From Bacteroidales bacterium (GTDB lineage: Bacteria > Bacteroidota > Bacteroidia > Bacteroidales > P3), in the NCBI GenBank assembly GCA_030523765.1, contig JAUNHX010000004.1, positions 62,001-126,000 of the forward strand: a stretch of DNA of 64,000 nucleotides. Reading direction: 5' to 3'. Positions 9,767 to 18,433 of this stretch are shown here, in pieces (position 1 is the first letter of the stretch; the number at the start of each line of letters is the position of its first letter). The position numbers were made by a program, and so were the translations under genes. The notes under the pieces were generated by a model. The model searched no databases and was not told the DNA's origin. It saw only the letters and a list, made by a program, of their open reading frames with translations.

Positions 9767-10647
9767 AATCCCATGGTTTTCTTATACGACTTGAGGGTAT
9801 TTTGCAGGAGCGAAACGATAGTAAGAGGACCTACACCACCAGGTACGGGGGTTACCCAACTGCAGTGCTGGTCGACTTCGCTATGCTTGACATCGCCTGT
9901 AAGATGGAAGCCGCTTTTCTTACTCTCGTCGGGGATGCGATGGATTCCCACATCGACAAGGACTGCACCCTCTTTCACCATATCGGCGGTAACAAATTCG
10001 GGTTTGCCAATGGCTACAACCAAGATATCGGCTTGACGGGTGATCTCTTTCATATTTTGGGTGCGACTGTGGCAGAGGGTAACGGTGCAGTTGGCATGTT
10101 TCTTGTTGCGACTAAGGAGGTTGGCCACAGGGGTGCCTACAATATTGCTACGTCCTAACACTACGCAATGTTTGCCTTCTGTTTCGATATTATATCTTTC
10201 CAACAGGGTGCATATACCCATTGGGGTGGCGGGGATATAGGCATCTTCGCCCAACACCATTTTACCTACGTTGATAGGGGTAAAACCATCCACATCCTTG
10301 CGGGGCGAGATGGCGTGTACAACTTTCTTTTCGTCGATATGTTTAGGAAGAGGCAACTGTACAATAAAGCCGTCAATTTCCTCGTCGTTGTTCATAAACT
10401 CGATGGTTTTCAACAAGTCTTCCTCGGTGGTGTTTTCGGGGAACTTGTAAACTGAAGAGATGAAACCTACCTCGTGACTCGATTTTTCTTTGCTTGCCAC
10501 ATAGGTCTGGCTGGCACCATCGTTGCCCACCAGGATGGCGGCCAAATGGGGAGCACGCAATCCTTGCATAGTATAGCGGCGAACCTCGTTGGCTATTTCG
10601 TCTTTAATTTGGTTGGAAAGGGTCTTTCCGTCAAGAATCTGATACAT
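9763..10647 (-). CDS. folD: Bifunctional methylenetetrahydrofolate dehydrogenase / methenyltetrahydrofolate cyclohydrolase
   Basis: 294 residues, the usual FolD length. It interconverts 5,10-methylene-, methenyl- and 10-formyl-tetrahydrofolate in the cytoplasm, supplying formyl units for purine synthesis. Diagnostic segments are Q-T-Y-V-A-S-K-E-K with the catalytic Lys, F-I-V-Q-L-P-L-P-K-H, D-V-D-G-F, and the nucleotide-binding V-L-G-R-S-N-I-V-G-T-P. The C-terminal P-V-P-G-G-V-G-P-L-T is intact. It overlaps the following GT2 by four bases and lies 139 bases after ffh on the same strand. Confidence 0.97.
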   Translation of the reverse strand: MYQILDGKTLSNQIKDEIANEVRRYTMQGLRAPHLAAILVGNDGASQTYVASKEKSSHEVGFISSVYKFPENTTEEDLLKTIEFMNNDEEIDGFIVQLPLPKHIDEKKVVHAISPRKDVDGFTPINVGKMVLGEDAYIPATPMGICTLLERYNIETEGKHCVVLGRSNIVGTPVANLLSRNKKHANCTVTLCHSRTQNMKEITRQADILVVAIGKPEFVTADMVKEGAVLVDVGIHRIPDESKKSGFHLTGDVKHSEVDQHCSWVTPVPGGVGPLTIVSLLQNTLKSYKKTMGL

Positions 10648-10786
10648 TGGTATTATGTTGATAAGTTAGGCAGACAAGCTGCTGTGGATGCGATTATTTG
10701 TATGAACTGGATGGATGATGAACGAAACCATGGCGAGGGTGTTGTTATCATTGCGAAAGGCACCACCCTTGCAACGGCTGTATCTA

Positions 10787-12118
10787 TTAGCGTTTTCTTC
10801 TTGCCATCTTGGCCATCTGCATACGACCGCCATTGGTGGAAACCATTTTCATCATCTTGCGGGTGTCTTCGAATTGCTTCAACAACCGATTCACCTCTTG
10901 GATGCTACGGCCACTGCCGGCAGCAATACGTTGTTTGCGACTGCCATTGATGCAACTAGGATTGCGGCGTTCGTAGGGAGTCATGGATCCTATGATCGAT
11001 TCGATGGGGACGAAGGCATCGTCGCCAATCTCCACATCTTTGGTTATCTTGTTCATGCCGGGTATCATTCCCACAAGATCTTTCATACTACCCATCTTTT
11101 TGATTTGGGCAATTTGCGACAAGAAGTCTTCAAAGTTGTATTCGTTCTTAACCAGTCGTTTCTGAATCTTGCGCGCTTCGGCTTCGTCGTATTGCTCTTG
11201 AGCACGTTCAACGAGCGACACCACATCGCCCATGCCCAAAATACGGTTGGCCATACGGTCGGGATGGAACACATCGAGGGCATCCATCTTCTCACCGATA
11301 CCGACAAATTTGATAGGTTTCTTTACGCTGTAGCGGATGGTAAGGGCAGCACCGCCACGGGTATCGCCATCCAATTTGGTAAGCACTACTCCATCGTAAT
11401 CGATACGCTCGTTGAAAGCCTTAGCAGTATTGACGGCATCCTGACCCGTCATAGAGTCAACCACGAAGAGGGTTTCCTGTGGTTGGAGATGGGTTTTGAG
11501 AGCGGCTATCTCGTTCATCATATCCTCATCGACAGCCAAACGACCAGCGGTATCGATAATCACAACGTTGATGTTTTTCAACTTGGCATCGCGGATAGCC
11601 TCTTGGGCGATCTTTACAGGGTCGGTATTGCCAATCTCGGCATGTACGGGTACCCCTACTTGTTCGCCCAGCACTTGTAACTGATTGATAGCGGCAGGAC
11701 GGTAAACATCGCCAGCCACCAGCATAACGTTTTTGTTGCGTTTAGTTTTCAGATAGTAAGCCAGCTTGGCGCTGAAAGTAGTTTTACCCGAACCTTGCAA
11801 ACCGGCAATGAGGATGACTGCTGGCGAACCTTTGAGGTTGATGTCGACGGTGTCGTTACCCATCAATGCCGTCAGTTCGTCTTTCACGATCTTCACCATC
11901 ATCTGTCCTGGCTCAACACTGGTAATAACGTTTTGGCCTAATGCTTTGGCTTTGACATTGTCAGTAAACTCTTTAGCAATAGGATAACTAACGTCGGCAT
12001 CCAGGAGGGCTTTACGCACCTCTTTCACCGTTTCAGCGATATTGATATCGGTAATATGTCCTTTGCCTCGTAGGTTTTGGAGCGCCTTCTCAATCTTGCT
12101 GCTTAGATTTTCAAACAT
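10787..12118 (-). CDS. ffh: Signal recognition particle protein Ffh (SRP54)
   Basis: 443 residues. A GTPase that, with the SRP RNA and FtsY, targets nascent membrane proteins to the Sec translocon. It has the N domain (1-90), then the G domain with the P-loop G-L-Q-G-S-G-K-T-T (about 107), D-T-A-G-R-L, and T-K-L-D-G-D. The methionine-rich M domain contains I-P-G-M-N-K and G-S-G-R-S-I-Q-E-V-N, and ends in a basic M-A-R-R-K-R tail. The gene has a full-consensus promoter at 12218-12247, giving a leader of about 90 bases. folD and the glycosyltransferases follow on the same strand. Confidence 0.97.
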   Translation of the reverse strand: MFENLSSKIEKALQNLRGKGHITDINIAETVKEVRKALLDADVSYPIAKEFTDNVKAKALGQNVITSVEPGQMMVKIVKDELTALMGNDTVDINLKGSPAVILIAGLQGSGKTTFSAKLAYYLKTKRNKNVMLVAGDVYRPAAINQLQVLGEQVGVPVHAEIGNTDPVKIAQEAIRDAKLKNINVVIIDTAGRLAVDEDMMNEIAALKTHLQPQETLFVVDSMTGQDAVNTAKAFNERIDYDGVVLTKLDGDTRGGAALTIRYSVKKPIKFVGIGEKMDALDVFHPDRMANRILGMGDVVSLVERAQEQYDEAEARKIQKRLVKNEYNFEDFLSQIAQIKKMGSMKDLVGMIPGMNKITKDVEIGDDAFVPIESIIGSMTPYERRNPSCINGSRKQRIAAGSGRSIQEVNRLLKQFEDTRKMMKMVSTNGGRMQMAKMARRKR

Positions 12119-12217
12119 TTTATTATATATTCTTAATTTTTATTCAACAACTAAATAATTATGATATAGTAATTAAGGAATCTTCCGTATTACGTAAGTC
12201 CTTCATTATCGCGACTG

Positions 12218-12247
12218 CAAAGATACAAAGAATGCATATAATGGCAA
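12218..12247 (-). promoter_or_regulatory. Bacteroidota-type promoter for ffh
   Basis: Read on the minus strand, TTG (12247-12245), a 19-base spacer and TATCTTTG (12225-12218) match the Bacteroidota -33/-7 consensus with the same spacing found at three other sites in this window. Transcription should start near 12211. Confidence 0.8.
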
Positions 12248-12334
12248 AAATTTTTTTCACCAATCACGGCAGTCGCTTGTGGGTACCTTTGATGTAACTC
12301 TTATACACCTCCTACATGAGGTAATGGATTACTA

Positions 12335-13588
12335 TTATGCTGGAGGGAAAACGCGGGTAATACGATTCAAGGCCTCTTGCAGCACTTGTCGTGGACAGCC
12401 GATATTGATGCGGAAATGACCAGCAAAACTTTTGTCGGCATAGAAATCCTTTCCATCGTTGAATCCCAAGCGGGCATCGTAAAGGAGTCGGCTGCGAATT
12501 TCTTCGTGACTTAAATGCTTGAAATGCATCCATACCAAGAAGGAGGCATCGGGATAGAGGATATTGGCATCGATGGGGTGTTGGGCAAAATGCTGACGCA
12601 TAAGGTCGATGTTGCCTTGCAGATAGCCACACAGTTGTTCGAGCCACGACTCGCTTTGTTGAGAGAAGGCGGCAATGGTAGCTTCGATAGCCATGAGGGT
12701 AGGATTGGCTATATGCCAGCCATCTAGATAGTTCATAAAGGAATCGTGGAGGGGCGATGAGTGAGGACAATAGCCAATGCTACTGGAAAGCCCTGCAATA
12801 TTGAATGTCTTGCTAGGGGCAAGGAAGGTGATGCTATGGTTGAGGGCGGTACTGTTGATTGTAGGATAAGAAATATGGTGGTGATTGGGGATCACGAGGT
12901 CGGCATGGATTTCATCGCTCACAACGATAAGATGATGCCGATGACAAATGTCGGCAATGCGTTCCAATTCGCTCCGCGACCACGTGCGCCCTCCAGGATT
13001 GTGGGGGTTGCTGAGCAGAAGCATGCGGCATTGGGGTGCCAGCTGTTCCATCAAATCGAAGTCGACAGTAAAACGGCCCTCCTCTTCGCTCATGGGCACA
13101 CATACTTGACGATGGGTGGTAAGGCTGAGGAAGGGGGGATAGACGGGGGTGAATACCATCACTTTATCATCCGCTTTGAGTAGTGCTTGCATAGCATAGG
13201 CAATACCGGCCACTATACCTGGTATGAAATGCACTTCGCCTCGCTGAGGATCGATCTGATAGTGGTGTTGCATCCACCATGCTACCTGCTGCCAGTATTG
13301 ACGCGGTGCTACGGCATACCCCATTACGGGGTGTTGCATGCGACGATGAATGGCTTCAAGAATATGAGGTGCTACGCGGAAATCCATATCGGCCACCCAC
13401 ATGGGGATAACATGATTGTTGGCATCTTCGTAGGGTTGTGAGGGGGATGCCTGCTGCCAGTATTGATAAGAGGCTCTTTGCTGCGCTTCGTTGTCGTCCC
13501 ATTCCAAAGCGGGACGGTAGGCATCGTATTTGAAACAGTTGGTTCCACGACGATCAATAATTTCGTCAAAGTTGAAGGTGGTGTTCAT
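12335..13588 (-). CDS. MalY/PatB-family PLP-dependent aminotransferase / cystathionine beta-lyase
   Basis: 417 residues, fold-type I PLP enzyme. The pyridoxal-binding Lys260 sits in A-P-S-K-T-F-N-I-A-G. The N-terminal part has I-P-M-W-V-A-D-M-D-F, typical of MalY/PatB enzymes, and N-P-H-N-P-G-G follows. The family cleaves cystathionine or cysteine-type C-S bonds to pyruvate, ammonia and a thiol, and some members act as aminotransferases. With the methionine gamma-lyase-like gene at 22 kb it suggests active sulfur amino acid breakdown. It is monocistronic, divergent from the primary sigma gene, with a -7 element at 13719-13726. Confidence 0.9.
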   Translation of the reverse strand: MNTTFNFDEIIDRRGTNCFKYDAYRPALEWDDNEAQQRASYQYWQQASPSQPYEDANNHVIPMWVADMDFRVAPHILEAIHRRMQHPVMGYAVAPRQYWQQVAWWMQHHYQIDPQRGEVHFIPGIVAGIAYAMQALLKADDKVMVFTPVYPPFLSLTTHRQVCVPMSEEEGRFTVDFDLMEQLAPQCRMLLLSNPHNPGGRTWSRSELERIADICHRHHLIVVSDEIHADLVIPNHHHISYPTINSTALNHSITFLAPSKTFNIAGLSSSIGYCPHSSPLHDSFMNYLDGWHIANPTLMAIEATIAAFSQQSESWLEQLCGYLQGNIDLMRQHFAQHPIDANILYPDASFLVWMHFKHLSHEEIRSRLLYDARLGFNDGKDFYADKSFAGHFRINIGCPRQVLQEALNRITRVFPPA

Positions 13589-13718
13589 AGGTGATATGGT
13601 GAGTTTTTTTTATTAATTTTTATTGTATATGATGATTTATATATTAAAGAGAGGGAATACATCTTATCTTATAGTAAATCAGCTATATTTACGATTATCA
13701 AACAGGTAAATAAAAATG

Positions 13719-13726
13719 CAAAAGTA
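13719..13726 (-). promoter_or_regulatory. -7 element upstream of the MalY/PatB-like gene
   Basis: On the minus strand this reads TACTTTTG, a full TAnnTTTG match, 131 bases before the start codon. No TTG lies at the expected 19-base spacing, so the -33 element is weak or absent. Confidence 0.5.
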
Positions 13727-13853
13727 CGAAAAATATGGATTACGAACCCCTCTTTTGTTGGCTAATAAGATTTTTTTTTGCACCCAACGCAACATTTTTT
13801 GCTTTTTTACGTAAAATATAGCGTTTTCTTGTTACGGATCATATAAGTTTATT

Positions 13854-14714
13854 ATGCGACAGTTAAAGATTACTCATTCCATTACCAACCGCGACATCAA
13901 GTCGCTCGATAAATATCTGCAAGATATTTGTAGTGAAGAACTACTCACTCCCGAAAAGGAGGTTCAATTGGCTCAACGTATCAAACAAGGCGATGATGCT
14001 GCTCTTGAACAGTTGGTGAAAGCCAACCTTCGTTTTGTGGTATCAGTGGCAAAGCAGTACCAAAACCAAGGCTTGAGCCTGCCCGACTTGATCAACGAGG
14101 GTAATGTAGGTCTTATCAAGGCTGCCAAACGCTTCGATGAGACACGTGGTTTCAAATTCATCTCCTATGCCGTTTGGTGGATTCGCCAATCGATTCTGCA
14201 AGCTATTGCCGAAAATTCGCGTATTGTTCGTCTCCCCTCCAACCAGTTGGGTGCTTTAAACAAGTTGAAAAAAGAGATCTCCAAATTGGAGCAGAAGTTG
14301 GAGCGTCCCCCCTCAGAAGAGGAGCTCTCTGAACTACTCGGTATCCCAGAAGATAAGATAAAGAGTATTCTAGGTATTTCAGGACGCCATATCTCGATTG
14401 ATGCATCTTTGGTGGCCGACGAGGATGTGAACTTTGTGGATGTGCTGCCGAATGAGGATACCCCTGCTACCGACTCAAAGTTGATGCAAGAATCACTTTC
14501 GTTGGAGATTGAACGTTCCCTCTCTACGCTAACCGAATACGAGCGTGATGTAATCAAGATGTATTTCGGCATTGGCATGCCTCATGCATTGAGTTTGGAT
14601 GAGATTGCCCTAAAATTCGGTCTTACACGCGAACGTGTGCGCCAAATCAAAGAGAAAGGATTGAAACGATTAAAAACCAGTAGTAAGAGTAAGCATCTGA
14701 TTGCCTATCTATAG
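13854..14714 (+). CDS. rpoD: Primary RNA polymerase sigma factor (Bacteroidota short type)
   Basis: 286 residues, the length of the Bacteroidota housekeeping sigma, which lacks most of region 1.1. Region 1.2 begins near residue 17 (L-D-K-Y-L-Q-D-I). Region 2 contains [19 protein letters not shown] and [11 protein letters not shown]. Region 3 contains P-S-E-E-E-L-S, and region 4 ends with R-E-R-V-R-Q-I-K. It would direct RNA polymerase to the TTG/TAnnTTTG promoters seen throughout the window. It is followed by a strong terminator. Confidence 0.95.
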   Translation: MRQLKITHSITNRDIKSLDKYLQDICSEELLTPEKEVQLAQRIKQGDDAALEQLVKANLRFVVSVAKQYQNQGLSLPDLINEGNVGLIKAAKRFDETRGFKFISYAVWWIRQSILQAIAENSRIVRLPSNQLGALNKLKKEISKLEQKLERPPSEEELSELLGIPEDKIKSILGISGRHISIDASLVADEDVNFVDVLPNEDTPATDSKLMQESLSLEIERSLSTLTEYERDVIKMYFGIGMPHALSLDEIALKFGLTRERVRQIKEKGLKRLKTSSKSKHLIAYL

Positions 14715-14772
14715 GAGCATTAGGTTCATCACCCCCTACCCAATGGAGCATTGTGATGACAAGAATAATACA

Positions 14773-14808
14773 AGAGGAGTTTCCCGCAAGAAACTCCTCT
14801 CTCTTTTT
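14773..14808 (+). terminator. Terminator after the primary sigma gene
   Basis: An 11-bp perfect stem (14773-14783 with 14790-14800) and a 6-base loop are followed by a T-rich tail, 58 bases beyond the sigma stop codon. It may also insulate the converging thioesterase gene. Confidence 0.85.
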
Positions 14809-14853
14809 ACTGTTATATAATAAGGTAACAGTTTTTATAATAACGAATATCGG

Positions 14854-15318
14854 TTACTCGTCGCCAAATTCAGGGAACCCCTCTTGCGCCGCCTTCTGAG
14901 GAGGCACAATCATATAGGTGCACTGCATCTTGGTACAGATATCGCCATTAGGCGTCTGCACCGTCACCTCGATATCGGCAAGAGTGCGCCGCAACGCCAC
15001 TAAATGGGCACGGAGGGTGAGATGATGCTCTTCTACCGAGATGAATTTCAGATAGCGTACCTCCATACGGGCAGTAACACCAGTGGTGTGGAGTTTGCGG
15101 AATATCACCCATGAGGCAATCTCGTCACAAAGGGTGGCTTGGATACCGCCATGCAGCACACCTATCCAACCTTGAAATTCGGGACGGGGTGTCCATAGCG
15201 ACACTATCTCATCACCATCCTCATAGAACTCCATATGCAAACCAATGGGGTTGGTGGGACAGCAGCCAAAGCAGTTGTATTTGGGCTCGTTGAGCCATCC
15301 GTTCTTTATTTTCTTCAT
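14854..15318 (-). CDS. PaaI-family hotdog-fold thioesterase
   Basis: 154 residues with the hotdog-fold pattern of PaaI/YdiI acyl-CoA thioesterases. W-I-G-V-L-H-G-G-I-Q-A-T-L-C-D-E contains the catalytic H-G-G and the downstream Asp/Glu. M-E-V-R-Y-L-K follows. The N-terminal N-C-F-G-C-C-P-T-N-P-I-G-L-H resembles the Cys-rich entry of the Bacteroidota subgroup. It should hydrolyse an acyl-CoA thioester in the cytoplasm; the substrate is unknown. It is the last gene of the pepD-cupin-thioesterase run, four bases after the cupin stop. Confidence 0.88.
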   Translation of the reverse strand: MKKIKNGWLNEPKYNCFGCCPTNPIGLHMEFYEDGDEIVSLWTPRPEFQGWIGVLHGGIQATLCDEIASWVIFRKLHTTGVTARMEVRYLKFISVEEHHLTLRAHLVALRRTLADIEVTVQTPNGDICTKMQCTYMIVPPQKAAQEGFPEFGDE

Positions 15319-15322
15319 AAGA

Positions 15323-15668
15323 CTACTTTTCTACAGGATCGATATGAAAAGGTACCACACAATACATTGTCATCGGCTCGTCGTGGTCGTTGCCTACCGA
15401 GTGGGTATGTCCTTGAGGGCAGTAATGACATTGACCTGGATGCACCTCTTCCACATGATCGTCAAAAATGACTGTGGCAATACCGCTGGCAATAAAGCAT
15501 ATCTCACTATTGTCGCTATGGGTATGAAGACCAATACGAACGCCTGGATCGAGGGTGATACGGAGAATCTTATTGTGACCGTCAATATAGGCGGTACGAT
15601 GAGCTATGCCAACGCCCCCCCAGCATCTGGGGTATATGCTCTGTAACAAGGTTATCGAAATCGATCAT
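15323..15668 (-). CDS. Small cupin protein, frameshifted in a run of seven G near its start
   Basis: The family start is the ATG at 15668 (M-I-D-F-D-N-L), two bases after the pepD stop. That frame breaks at seven G (C run at 15615-15621). The rest (A-H-R-T-A-Y-I-D-G onward) continues in another frame to the stop at 15323. With six G the two halves join as Q-M-L-G-G-V-G-I-A-H, a normal cupin of 114 residues. Metal-binding cupin motifs are intact downstream: G-L-H-T-H-x5-E, and P-G-Q-C-H-Y-C-P-x-G-H-x-H. Without the ATG the frame could only start at a TTG (15649) or a non-standard codon. The gene is therefore either a phase-variable locus, a fresh frameshift, or a sequencing error. The function of this cupin subgroup is unknown. 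Confidence 0.8.
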
Positions 15669-15670
15669 AA

Positions 15671-17125
15671 CTAGCGGAGTTCTTTGAGGATAGCCATAGT
15701 ATCGTCCCAAAACATCTGTACCGTCTTGATTTCAAGACGCTCATCGGGTGAATGAACGCCACGAAGAGTAGGACCGTAGGAGATCATATCCATCTGAGGA
15801 TATTTCTCACCGATCAATCCACATTCAAGTCCTGCATGGATAGCACGAACCACCGGATCGTGGTGGAAGAGTCGTTTATATACATCCACTGCCACTTTAA
15901 GTACACGACTTTCGGGGTTGGGTGTCCATCCAGGATAGCCATCGCTATGCGAAACCTTTGCACCCATCAGTAGGAAGGTTGCCTCAATCTTTTCGGCAGC
16001 GGCACGTTTGGCACTCTCTACCGAGCTGCGTTGCGATGTGGCGATATGGATGTGGTTCTCCTTCATCTTGATGGAAGCCAAGTTGGTCGATGTCTCTACA
16101 AAGTTGGGTATCTCGCGACTCATGGCCAATATACCGTGAGCACAAGCATAAAGGGCATTGACGAGGTTTTGCTGCGTTGCTTCATCCATAACAGTGGTAG
16201 GTGTTTCGGCCCCTTCAATGCTGATGCTCAGATCAGGCTCGGTACTGCGAAACTCAAACCGAAGGTGCTCTTCATAGTCGGCCACCATCTTGCGCAATGC
16301 AGATACATTGCTTTTATCGACAGTGACGATAGCATAAGCTTCGCGAGCAATAGCATTGCGAAGGTTACCTCCATCAATATAAGATATCTTCAATCCAAGA
16401 TTAAATGTGCCGTTCCATAGAATACGATTTAGCATTTTGTTGGCACAGCCCAATCCTTTGTTGATATCATCGCCCGAGTGGCCACCTTTCAAACCGCGTA
16501 CATGAATCTTGAATGCTTCAACGTTGGCATCGACTGGAGTGGGGTGGAAATCGATATCGACAGTGGTGTCGATGCCACCAGCACAACCAATACAGAATTC
16601 ACCTTCATCCTCATCGTCAAAATTGAGGAGTATCTGGCTCTGCAGCCAATCGGTATGAAGGGCGTTAGCACCTGTAAGACCCGTTTCTTCATCAACAGTG
16701 AAGAGCGCTTCGAGAGGCCCATGCTCAATCGTTTTATCATCTAGGATGGCAAGGATGGTGGCAACACCAATACCATCATCAGCTCCGAGGGTAGTGCCAT
16801 CGGCAGTAATCCATTCACCATCGCGTATCGGCTGGATAGCATCAGTCATAAAGGTGAATTCCTTATCGGAGTTCTTTTCGCATACCATATCCATATGGGC
16901 TTGCAAACAAACGCCAGGAGCATTCTCATAGCCAGGATGGGCAGGTTTGCGTATCAGTACATTACCCACTTCATCGGCCAGCGTTTCCAATTGGCGATCA
17001 TGACCAAACTTTTGAAGGTATGCCGATATCTTTTCCTCATGTTTCGAAGGACGAGGAATAGTTAAAATTTCATCAAAAAAGTGCCAAACGGCAGCAGGTT
17101 GTAGGTTCTCGAAAGCTTTATTCAT
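15671..17125 (-). CDS. pepD: Aminoacyl-histidine dipeptidase (beta-Ala-His dipeptidase)
   Basis: 484 residues, M20 metallopeptidase family, which cleaves Xaa-His and other dipeptides in the cytoplasm. Zinc-site segments are seen in order: Q-A-H-M-D-M-V, G-A-D-D-G-I-G-V-A, D-E-E-T-G-L-T-G-A, and a C-terminal H near G-V-H-S-P-D-E-R. The dimerisation insert spans about 190-390. It is first in a tight operon with the cupin (2-base gap) and the PaaI-like thioesterase. A -7 element lies at 17260-17267. Confidence 0.95.
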   Translation of the reverse strand: MNKAFENLQPAAVWHFFDEILTIPRPSKHEEKISAYLQKFGHDRQLETLADEVGNVLIRKPAHPGYENAPGVCLQAHMDMVCEKNSDKEFTFMTDAIQPIRDGEWITADGTTLGADDGIGVATILAILDDKTIEHGPLEALFTVDEETGLTGANALHTDWLQSQILLNFDDEDEGEFCIGCAGGIDTTVDIDFHPTPVDANVEAFKIHVRGLKGGHSGDDINKGLGCANKMLNRILWNGTFNLGLKISYIDGGNLRNAIAREAYAIVTVDKSNVSALRKMVADYEEHLRFEFRSTEPDLSISIEGAETPTTVMDEATQQNLVNALYACAHGILAMSREIPNFVETSTNLASIKMKENHIHIATSQRSSVESAKRAAAEKIEATFLLMGAKVSHSDGYPGWTPNPESRVLKVAVDVYKRLFHHDPVVRAIHAGLECGLIGEKYPQMDMISYGPTLRGVHSPDERLEIKTVQMFWDDTMAILKELR

Positions 17126-17259
17126 TGTTTAATGGTTATTTTTTACGGATGGTGGTATAGCTCGCCATCCCATGTTATACATTCGTTTTTATCTGCTCTT
17201 TATCATAAGATTATTGGGTTGAATCAATGTGGTGATGCAACATTTTTCGCCCAATAGAA

Positions 17260-17267
17260 CAAAGATA
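17260..17267 (-). promoter_or_regulatory. -7 element for the pepD operon
   Basis: Reads TATCTTTG on the minus strand, the most common -7 in this window, 135 bases before the pepD ATG. The -33 position at 19 bases reads CAT, not TTG. Confidence 0.5.
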
Positions 17268-17314
17268 TAACGTTATTTTAAGAAAAATGTTTTACACAGA
17301 TTGAATAAAATGTG

Positions 17315-17322
17315 TAATTTTG
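17315..17322 (+). promoter_or_regulatory. -7 element for gpsA
   Basis: TAATTTTG matches TAnnTTTG 52 bases before the gpsA ATG. No clear -33 TTG is at the right distance. It is back-to-back with the pepD -7 element 48 bases away. Confidence 0.5.
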
Positions 17323-17374
17323 CAATTCGTTTCGGCCCTTTAACATAAAGAACCGAACTGTTAAAAAGAAAACA

Positions 17375-18364
17375 ATGATTGGATTACTAGGAAGCGGCAG
17401 TTGGGCAACTGCCATTGTAAAAATACTATTAGAAGAAAAAGATCGTATCATCAACTGGTGGGTTCGTGAACCCGAAGTGATCGAGGGCGTACTGAGCGAA
17501 CGCCATAATCCCCTTTACCTTCGCGAAGCTTTTATTGATTCTGATCGTGTTCATCTGAGTTCCGATATTCGCGATGTGGTAGAATCAAGCGACGAGGTTT
17601 ACATCGTTGTGCCCTCAGCCTTTGTCAACAAGGCTTTAGGGGCCCTCCCTCCCGAACTGATGCAATCCAAATATTTTATTAGCGCCACCAAGGGTATGGT
17701 ACCCGAAACTAACCAAGTGGTAACCGAATATCTTCATAGCTGTTTCGGTGTCGATGCCCGCCGAATGGCCGTATGTATTGGACCTACCCATGCTGAGGAG
17801 ACGGCACAAGAACGACTCTCCTATCTTACCGTAGCATCGTCCAACGAAGCTTTAGCATCAAAGGTGCGTATGCAACTGAAATGCCATTATGTGAAGACCA
17901 ACTATTCAGACGACATGTTGGGATTAGAATATTCTGCTGTTTTCAAAAATATCTATGCAGTAGCAGTAGGTATGGCTCATGGTTTAGGTTACGGCGACAA
18001 TCTGATTGCTGTGCTCATCACCAACGCCATCCGCGAAGGTGTCAACTTAGGTTATCGGTTGGCCCCCAAGGATAATCGCTGCCCTTACCAAACGGCCCTA
18101 TTAGGCGATATGCTGGTTACCTGCTATTCGCAACATAGTCGCAACCGTGCATTTGGTGCCATGATCGGACGCGGATACAGTGTAAAGGGAGCACAGCTAG
18201 AGATGAATATGGTAGCCGAGGGCTACTACGCCGTAGCTTGTGTAGAGAAGATTCGCCGCGAGTTGAACCTCAACATGCCCATCCTCGAAACGGTTTATAA
18301 GATCCTCTACGAGAAAGGAAACTGTCGCCGTCTTATGCGCCATATCCTTGAAAATATGGAATAG
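17375..18364 (+). CDS. gpsA: NAD(P)-dependent glycerol-3-phosphate dehydrogenase
   Basis: 329 residues. Makes sn-glycerol-3-phosphate from dihydroxyacetone phosphate for phospholipid synthesis. The N-terminal Rossmann motif G-L-L-G-S-G-S-W-A-T-A is clear. The catalytic Lys lies in V-F-K-N-I-Y-A-V-A-V-G, followed by G-L-G-Y-G-D-N. The segment C-I-G-P-T-H-A-E-E-T replaces the more common G-P-S-F-A-x-E, as expected for the Bacteroidota branch. Monocistronic, with a strong terminator 31 bases after the stop. Confidence 0.95.
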   Translation: MIGLLGSGSWATAIVKILLEEKDRIINWWVREPEVIEGVLSERHNPLYLREAFIDSDRVHLSSDIRDVVESSDEVYIVVPSAFVNKALGALPPELMQSKYFISATKGMVPETNQVVTEYLHSCFGVDARRMAVCIGPTHAEETAQERLSYLTVASSNEALASKVRMQLKCHYVKTNYSDDMLGLEYSAVFKNIYAVAVGMAHGLGYGDNLIAVLITNAIREGVNLGYRLAPKDNRCPYQTALLGDMLVTCYSQHSRNRAFGAMIGRGYSVKGAQLEMNMVAEGYYAVACVEKIRRELNLNMPILETVYKILYEKGNCRRLMRHILENME

Positions 18365-18394
18365 TATATTTATTATATGAATGTATTATAATAT

Positions 18395-18433
18395 AAGGGT
18401 GGGAAGAACGCCAACGTTCACTCCCACCCTTTT
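18395..18433 (+). terminator. Terminator after gpsA
   Basis: A 10-bp perfect stem (18395-18404 with 18422-18431) encloses a second 5-bp stem (18406-18410 with 18415-18419) and is followed by a short T-run. Confidence 0.85.
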
